7,819 nt of DNA from Deltaproteobacteria bacterium (lineage in GTDB: Bacteria; Desulfobacterota; SM23-61). Of this stretch, positions 5,106 through 7,819 are shown in pieces. A model generated the notes under the pieces. It did no database searches. It saw nothing but the letters and a program-made list of their open reading frames with translations, and was not told the DNA's origin. The stretch lies in assembly GCA_029857975.1 (NCBI GenBank), contig JAOUFX010000118.1, positions 1 to 7,819 of the forward strand. The letters are read 5' to 3'. Both the position numbers and the translations under genes were made by a program. Numbering within the stretch: the first letter of the stretch is position 1; every line of letters begins with the position of its first letter.

Positions 5106-6205
5106 TGTTTTACCGAGATTATTATGACCTCCTCGGTCTTGATCAGTCGGCCACGCCAGAGGAGATCAAAAAAGCCTACCGTCGCCTCGCCCACCAGTTT
5201 CATCCCGACAAGAATCCTGGAAACCCTTCCGCCGCAGAGCAGTTTCGGCACATTACGGAAGCCTACGAGGTTTTGCAGGATATGAAGAAAAGGGCGGCGT
5301 ATGACCGCTGCGGTGCCTCCATGGGCCGGGGAAGTTTTGAGGGATTCCGGGAACCGGGAGACTTTTCTTCCCCCGGGAATTTTTTTGATGATTTTTGGGG
5401 TGAAATTTTTAAAGAATTTTACGGAAGTCGGAGGCAGAGGTTTACCAGAACCCGAGGGGGGGATTTCCGATACAACTTAGAGGTCTCTTTAGAAGAAGCG
5501 GCCTTCGGCATGGAAACGGAAATCAAAATTCCCCGGATGTCGATTTGCCCGCTATGCCGGGGAAGCCGTTGTTCTCCCGGAACTCTGCCCGTAACCTGTC
5601 CTGCCTGCCGGGGGATAGGATCGCTCCGGGCTCAGCGTGGTTTTTTTATGACGGAGACAACTTGCCAACGTTGCGGAGGGGAAGGGAAAGTTATCGTTCG
5701 ACCGTGTTCCCAATGTCGGGGAATGGGTCACATCAAGTTGGCCCGCATCATCCGCACCCATATTCCCCCCGGGGTAGACAACGGAACCCGCCTGCGTCTC
5801 CGGGGAGAGGGAGAAATGGGCAGAAACGGTGGATTGCCTGGAGACCTCTATGTTATGGTTTCCGTAAGGAAGCATCCTATCTTTAGCCGATCGGGGAATG
5901 ATATCCTATGCCAGATTCCCATTACCCTGGTTCAAGCTGTGAGGGGAGCGGAGATCGAAATTCCCACCCTTAGAGGAAAGGCCAAATTGAAGGTTCCGCC
6001 GGGAACTCCGGCGGGGAAAAGCTTTACCCTGAGAGGACACGGGATGCCCATTCTCCAAGGGAGCGGCCGAGGGGATCAAAAGGTGAAATTGCAGGTAGAG
6101 ATCCCCAGCAAGCTAAACCGGCGCCAGCGGGAAATATTAGAGGAGTTTAACCAAATTTGCGCGGGCGCAAAAAAGGGCCGAAGAGAAGGTTCGGCCCGCA
6201 ATTAA
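5105..6205 (+). CDS. dnaJ: Chaperone DnaJ (class I J-domain protein with zinc fingers)
   Basis: The 366-residue product has the complete class I layout. The J domain covers residues 1-70, with the DnaK-activating HPD at 33-35. A Gly/Phe-rich linker covers about 70-107. Four CxxC zinc pairs follow: C148/C151, C165/C168, C187/C190 and C201/C204. The first is followed by GSR rather than GxG. Two beta-sandwich client-binding domains follow (about 215-340), with PPGVDNGTRLRL and VPPGTPAGKSFTLRGHGMP. DnaJ delivers unfolded proteins to DnaK and stimulates its ATPase. The ATG at 5105 overlaps the grpE stop by one base and has AAGGAA at 5095-5100; a TTG one codon earlier is too close to that site. The last dozen codons overlap a terminator for the opposing tat operon. 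Confidence 0.96.
   Translation: MFYRDYYDLLGLDQSATPEEIKKAYRRLAHQFHPDKNPGNPSAAEQFRHITEAYEVLQDMKKRAAYDRCGASMGRGSFEGFREPGDFSSPGNFFDDFWGEIFKEFYGSRRQRFTRTRGGDFRYNLEVSLEEAAFGMETEIKIPRMSICPLCRGSRCSPGTLPVTCPACRGIGSLRAQRGFFMTETTCQRCGGEGKVIVRPCSQCRGMGHIKLARIIRTHIPPGVDNGTRLRLRGEGEMGRNGGLPGDLYVMVSVRKHPIFSRSGNDILCQIPITLVQAVRGAEIEIPTLRGKAKLKVPPGTPAGKSFTLRGHGMPILQGSGRGDQKVKLQVEIPSKLNRRQREILEEFNQICAGAKKGRREGSARN
6169..6197 (-). terminator. Intrinsic terminator of the tat operon, inside the dnaJ 3' end
   Basis: On the minus strand an 8-bp perfect stem (GGGCCGAA at 6190-6197 read in reverse, complement at 6175-6182, 7-nt loop) is followed directly by six T residues (6174-6169). That is the canonical Rho-independent form for transcripts coming from tatC, whose stop is 17 nt upstream. 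On the plus strand no T-run follows the same hairpin, so it is unlikely to be a strong terminator for dnaJ. Confidence 0.8.
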
Positions 6206-6213
6206 AAGTTATC

Positions 6214-6960
6214 TTATTTTTCCTCCTTTTTTTCCGCTCCTTCCTCCTTTTTGCCAAAGAATTTAGCCATCCAGATGGATCCTTCATACATGGCCAGCAA
6301 CGGCCCAGCCAAAAGGAGCTGGGAAACCAAATCAGGGGGTGTAAGAATAGCTGCCGCAACGAAAATAACCAAAACAGCATATTTGCGGTTGCGGGAGAGG
6401 ATCGAGGATGAAACGACCCCCATGCGTGCTAAAAAAAGGATCAACGCCGGCCACTGGAACAACAGGCCGAAGGCCAGAAGAAGTTTGATGGTAAAAGTGA
6501 GATAATCCCTGATGGCGGGGAGCGGGCGGATCGTTTCGGAGGCGAAGCTTAGAAAAAAACGAAAGACCACCGGAAAGACGATATAATAACAGAAAAAGGC
6601 ACCGCCGACAAAAAAGGTTGACGAAACGATCAAATAAGGAAAAATGTATTTTTTTTCCCGCTGGTAAAGTCCGGGGGAGACAAAAGCCCAGATTTGGTAA
6701 AGAATAAAAGGGGAAGAAAAAAAGATCCCGGCCAGGATGGCTGCTTTCAAATAAGTGAAAAAAGCTTCGGGAACGGCGGTAAAAACCAGCGTGCTGCCCT
6801 GGGGCAAAACCTGGACGAGGGGGCGCATTAAGATTTCTACGATCGGTTTAATAAAAGCGTAACAAAGCGCAAAAGCCACGCCGATGGCCAGGAAGGAATA
6901 AATCAACCTCTTGCGCAGTTCCTCCAGGTGCGCGGTTAGAGGGAGTTTCTTATCCGACAT
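6214..6960 (-). CDS. tatC: Sec-independent (twin-arginine) translocase subunit TatC
   Basis: The product is 248 residues with six hydrophobic segments. The N-terminal cytoplasmic signature HLEELRKRLI (11-20) includes E14, part of the twin-arginine signal-peptide site. ILYQIWAFVSPGLYQREKK (about 86-104) includes E102 at the first cytoplasmic loop. AILTPPDLVSQLLLAGPL (204-221) includes the conserved D210. The Glu in the fifth membrane helix of E. coli TatC (E170) appears as Q169 here. The tail is Lys/Glu-rich. With TatB, TatC forms the inner-membrane receptor that recognises folded Tat substrates. Its ATG follows the tatB stop after one base and has no strong ribosome site, so it probably depends on coupling. 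It converges on dnaJ with an 8-nt gap between the stop codons. Confidence 0.96.
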   Translation of the reverse strand: MSDKKLPLTAHLEELRKRLIYSFLAIGVAFALCYAFIKPIVEILMRPLVQVLPQGSTLVFTAVPEAFFTYLKAAILAGIFFSSPFILYQIWAFVSPGLYQREKKYIFPYLIVSSTFFVGGAFFCYYIVFPVVFRFFLSFASETIRPLPAIRDYLTFTIKLLLAFGLLFQWPALILFLARMGVVSSSILSRNRKYAVLVIFVAAAILTPPDLVSQLLLAGPLLAMYEGSIWMAKFFGKKEEGAEKKEEK

Positions 6961-6961
6961 T

Positions 6962-7402
6962 TCAGACGGGTTCTTTGGTGGTGACAGGTTGGTTTTCTTC
7001 CTTTGGCGGAGGAGTGGTCTGGGCGACGGCCTTTTCGGGAGGCACGCCTTCTTGAGGTTCAGCCATATCTATTTTTTCTGTTTCCAAACCCTCGATGAGG
7101 GATTCATGGGCTGAAATTGGCTCGGTCGAAGATTCTTTCAATTCGGGAGTGGTCACATCAGCATCAACCCCGGTTTCAGTTGGAGAAGGCGTTTCTGGTT
7201 GGTACGGGTTGGATGTTTCCTCTTGGTCCAGGTCTATTTTAAGATCGGTGTCAATACTTGATTTTAGATCATCCGTGGCTTTCCTGAATTCGGCCATCCC
7301 TTTTCCCAAAGACTTAGCCAAGTCGGGAAGTTTCTTGGGGCCGAAAACAATCAGGGCAACGATCAGGATGATGATTAATTCTGGGAGGCCAATGCCAAAC
7401 AT
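6962..7402 (-). CDS. tatB: Tat translocase subunit TatB-like (TatA/TatB family)
   Basis: The 146-residue protein begins with MFGIG and a short membrane helix (about 8-20) with E8 in the PEL position typical of TatB. The hinge FGPKKLP follows (20-26), then an amphipathic helix (about 26-50). The rest (51-146) is acidic and Pro/Thr-rich with no fold that I recognise. The length and the N-terminal Glu favour TatB over TatA, which is usually 60-90 residues. The [17 protein letters not shown] stretch is also common in TatA, and a single protein can serve both roles in some bacteria. It is the first gene of the operon, with AAAAAGG at 7412-7418 as ribosome site about 9 nt before the ATG. No separate TatA is encoded in this window. 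Confidence 0.88.
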   Translation of the reverse strand: MFGIGLPELIIILIVALIVFGPKKLPDLAKSLGKGMAEFRKATDDLKSSIDTDLKIDLDQEETSNPYQPETPSPTETGVDADVTTPELKESSTEPISAHESLIEGLETEKIDMAEPQEGVPPEKAVAQTTPPPKEENQPVTTKEPV

Positions 7403-7423
7403 TGCGGTAGACCTTTTTATTCA

Positions 7424-7452
7424 AGAATAGAAACTTTTATGGGTAGTGTCAA
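7424..7452 (-). promoter_or_regulatory. Sigma-70-type promoter of the tat operon
   Basis: The minus strand has a perfect TTGACA (7447-7452), a 17-bp spacer and TATTCT (7424-7429; 4 of 6 consensus). Transcription would start near 7417, giving a leader of only about 15 nt that still includes the AAGG ribosome site. Confidence 0.72.
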
Positions 7453-7547
7453 GGGCAAAATCAAATAGGCCACCCCTCTCCCACCGATTGGCCGGCACTC
7501 AGTATTTTCCTGCCTCTTTCTCGCCAATCTATATAAATTTATTGCAT

Positions 7548-7650
7548 AGGAAATTGTTTTTGGACATGGATAAACACAGATTTTCAGGATATTAAATGTA
7601 AAAAAATAAATATCTGTGAATATCTGCGAAAATCGGTGTCCAAATTAATT
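7548..7650. repeat. Dispersed palindromic repeat, copy B
   Basis: The left end is AGGAAATTG then TTTTTGGACATGGAT. The right end (to 7644) reads GGTGTCCAAA, the complement of the left TTTGGACA start, so the copy is an imperfect inverted repeat of about 86 bp (7559-7644). Inner ATCTGTG and CACAGAT words also pair. It shares its left 24 bases with copy A at 1726-1750, apart from a one-base gap and a few changes. It lies between the tat promoter and the promoter of the gene at the right edge. Confidence 0.65.
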
Positions 7651-7697
7651 TAAAGAATGAACATGGAAAGGGAAGGTAAGCAACGTGGAAGAAACCC

Positions 7698-7725
7698 TTG
7701 ACAGCAACCCCGGAAATGCTTTAAA
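7698..7725 (+). promoter_or_regulatory. Probable promoter of the gene at the right edge
   Basis: A perfect TTGACA at 7698-7703 is followed after 16 bp by TTTAAA (7720-7725; 4 of 6 consensus). It would start transcription about 30 nt upstream of the ATG at 7764. Confidence 0.55.
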
Positions 7726-7763
7726 AACGAGATAAGAAAGTATGGTGGGGAGGAGGAAAGGAT

Positions 7764-7819
7764 ATGCCAACCGAAATTTTATTGACTACGGAGTTGACGG
7801 AGATCACGCTGGCTCACCG
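7764..7819 (+). CDS. Start of an unidentified gene, cut by the right edge
   Basis: An ATG at 7764 is preceded by AGGAGG at 7751-7756 with 7-nt spacing, and a TTGACA promoter stands further upstream. The frame is open to the window end and gives MPTEILLTTELTEITLAH, 18 residues. This is too short for me to assign a family. It is transcribed away from the tat operon. Confidence 0.65.
   Translation, partial: MPTEILLTTELTEITLAH

Noticed and set aside
6190..6240. The hairpin at 6175-6197 plus the T-rich stretch at 6209-6240 as a plus-strand dnaJ terminator
   Set aside because: About 17 nt separate the hairpin from the nearest T-run, too far for an intrinsic terminator. The T-rich stretch encodes the Lys/Glu tail of tatC on the other strand.
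7494..7500. GGCACTC resembling a CIRCE half-site near the tat promoter
   Set aside because: No GAGTGC arm follows at the 9-bp spacing.

Overview
The window looks like a piece of a Gram-negative, possibly anaerobic, Desulfobacterota (deltaproteobacterial) chromosome. This is inference. It rests on a CIRCE/HrcA-controlled grpE-dnaJ cluster, a TatB-like/TatC pair, a DHRS4-like short-chain dehydrogenase, and moderate GC with mixed codon use. No single sequence feature fixes the taxon. There are eight protein-coding genes, two of them cut by the window edges. I see no tRNA, rRNA or CRISPR array.

Region 1 (1-2760, minus strand) reads right to left as an SDR oxidoreductase, a 345-bp spacer holding a dispersed repeat, a metallo-beta-lactamase-fold lactonase-like hydrolase, and a GT39-type membrane glycosyltransferase. 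The glycosyltransferase runs off the left edge and starts at TTG only 9 nt after the hydrolase stop.

Region 2 (about 2761-3317) lies between divergent genes. It has no convincing gene but is crowded with inverted repeats: arms of about 40 bp at 2968-3007 and 3114-3155, a perfect 14-bp stem at 3172-3223, and three copies of a 10-bp motif, two of them within imperfect 19-bp inverted ends. This is the least explained part of the window.

Region 3 (3286-6205, plus strand) is a heat-shock operon. It has a TTGACA promoter overlapped by a CIRCE operator, then hrcA, grpE and dnaJ. HrcA should repress its own operon by binding CIRCE, while GrpE and DnaJ serve a DnaK whose gene is not between them here.

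Region 4 (6214-7452, minus strand) is a tat operon with a good sigma-70-type promoter, tatB-like then tatC. It converges on dnaJ, and its likely intrinsic terminator lies inside the last codons of dnaJ. Region 5 (7453-7819) holds a second copy of the dispersed repeat, a probable plus-strand promoter, and the first 18 codons of an unidentified gene.
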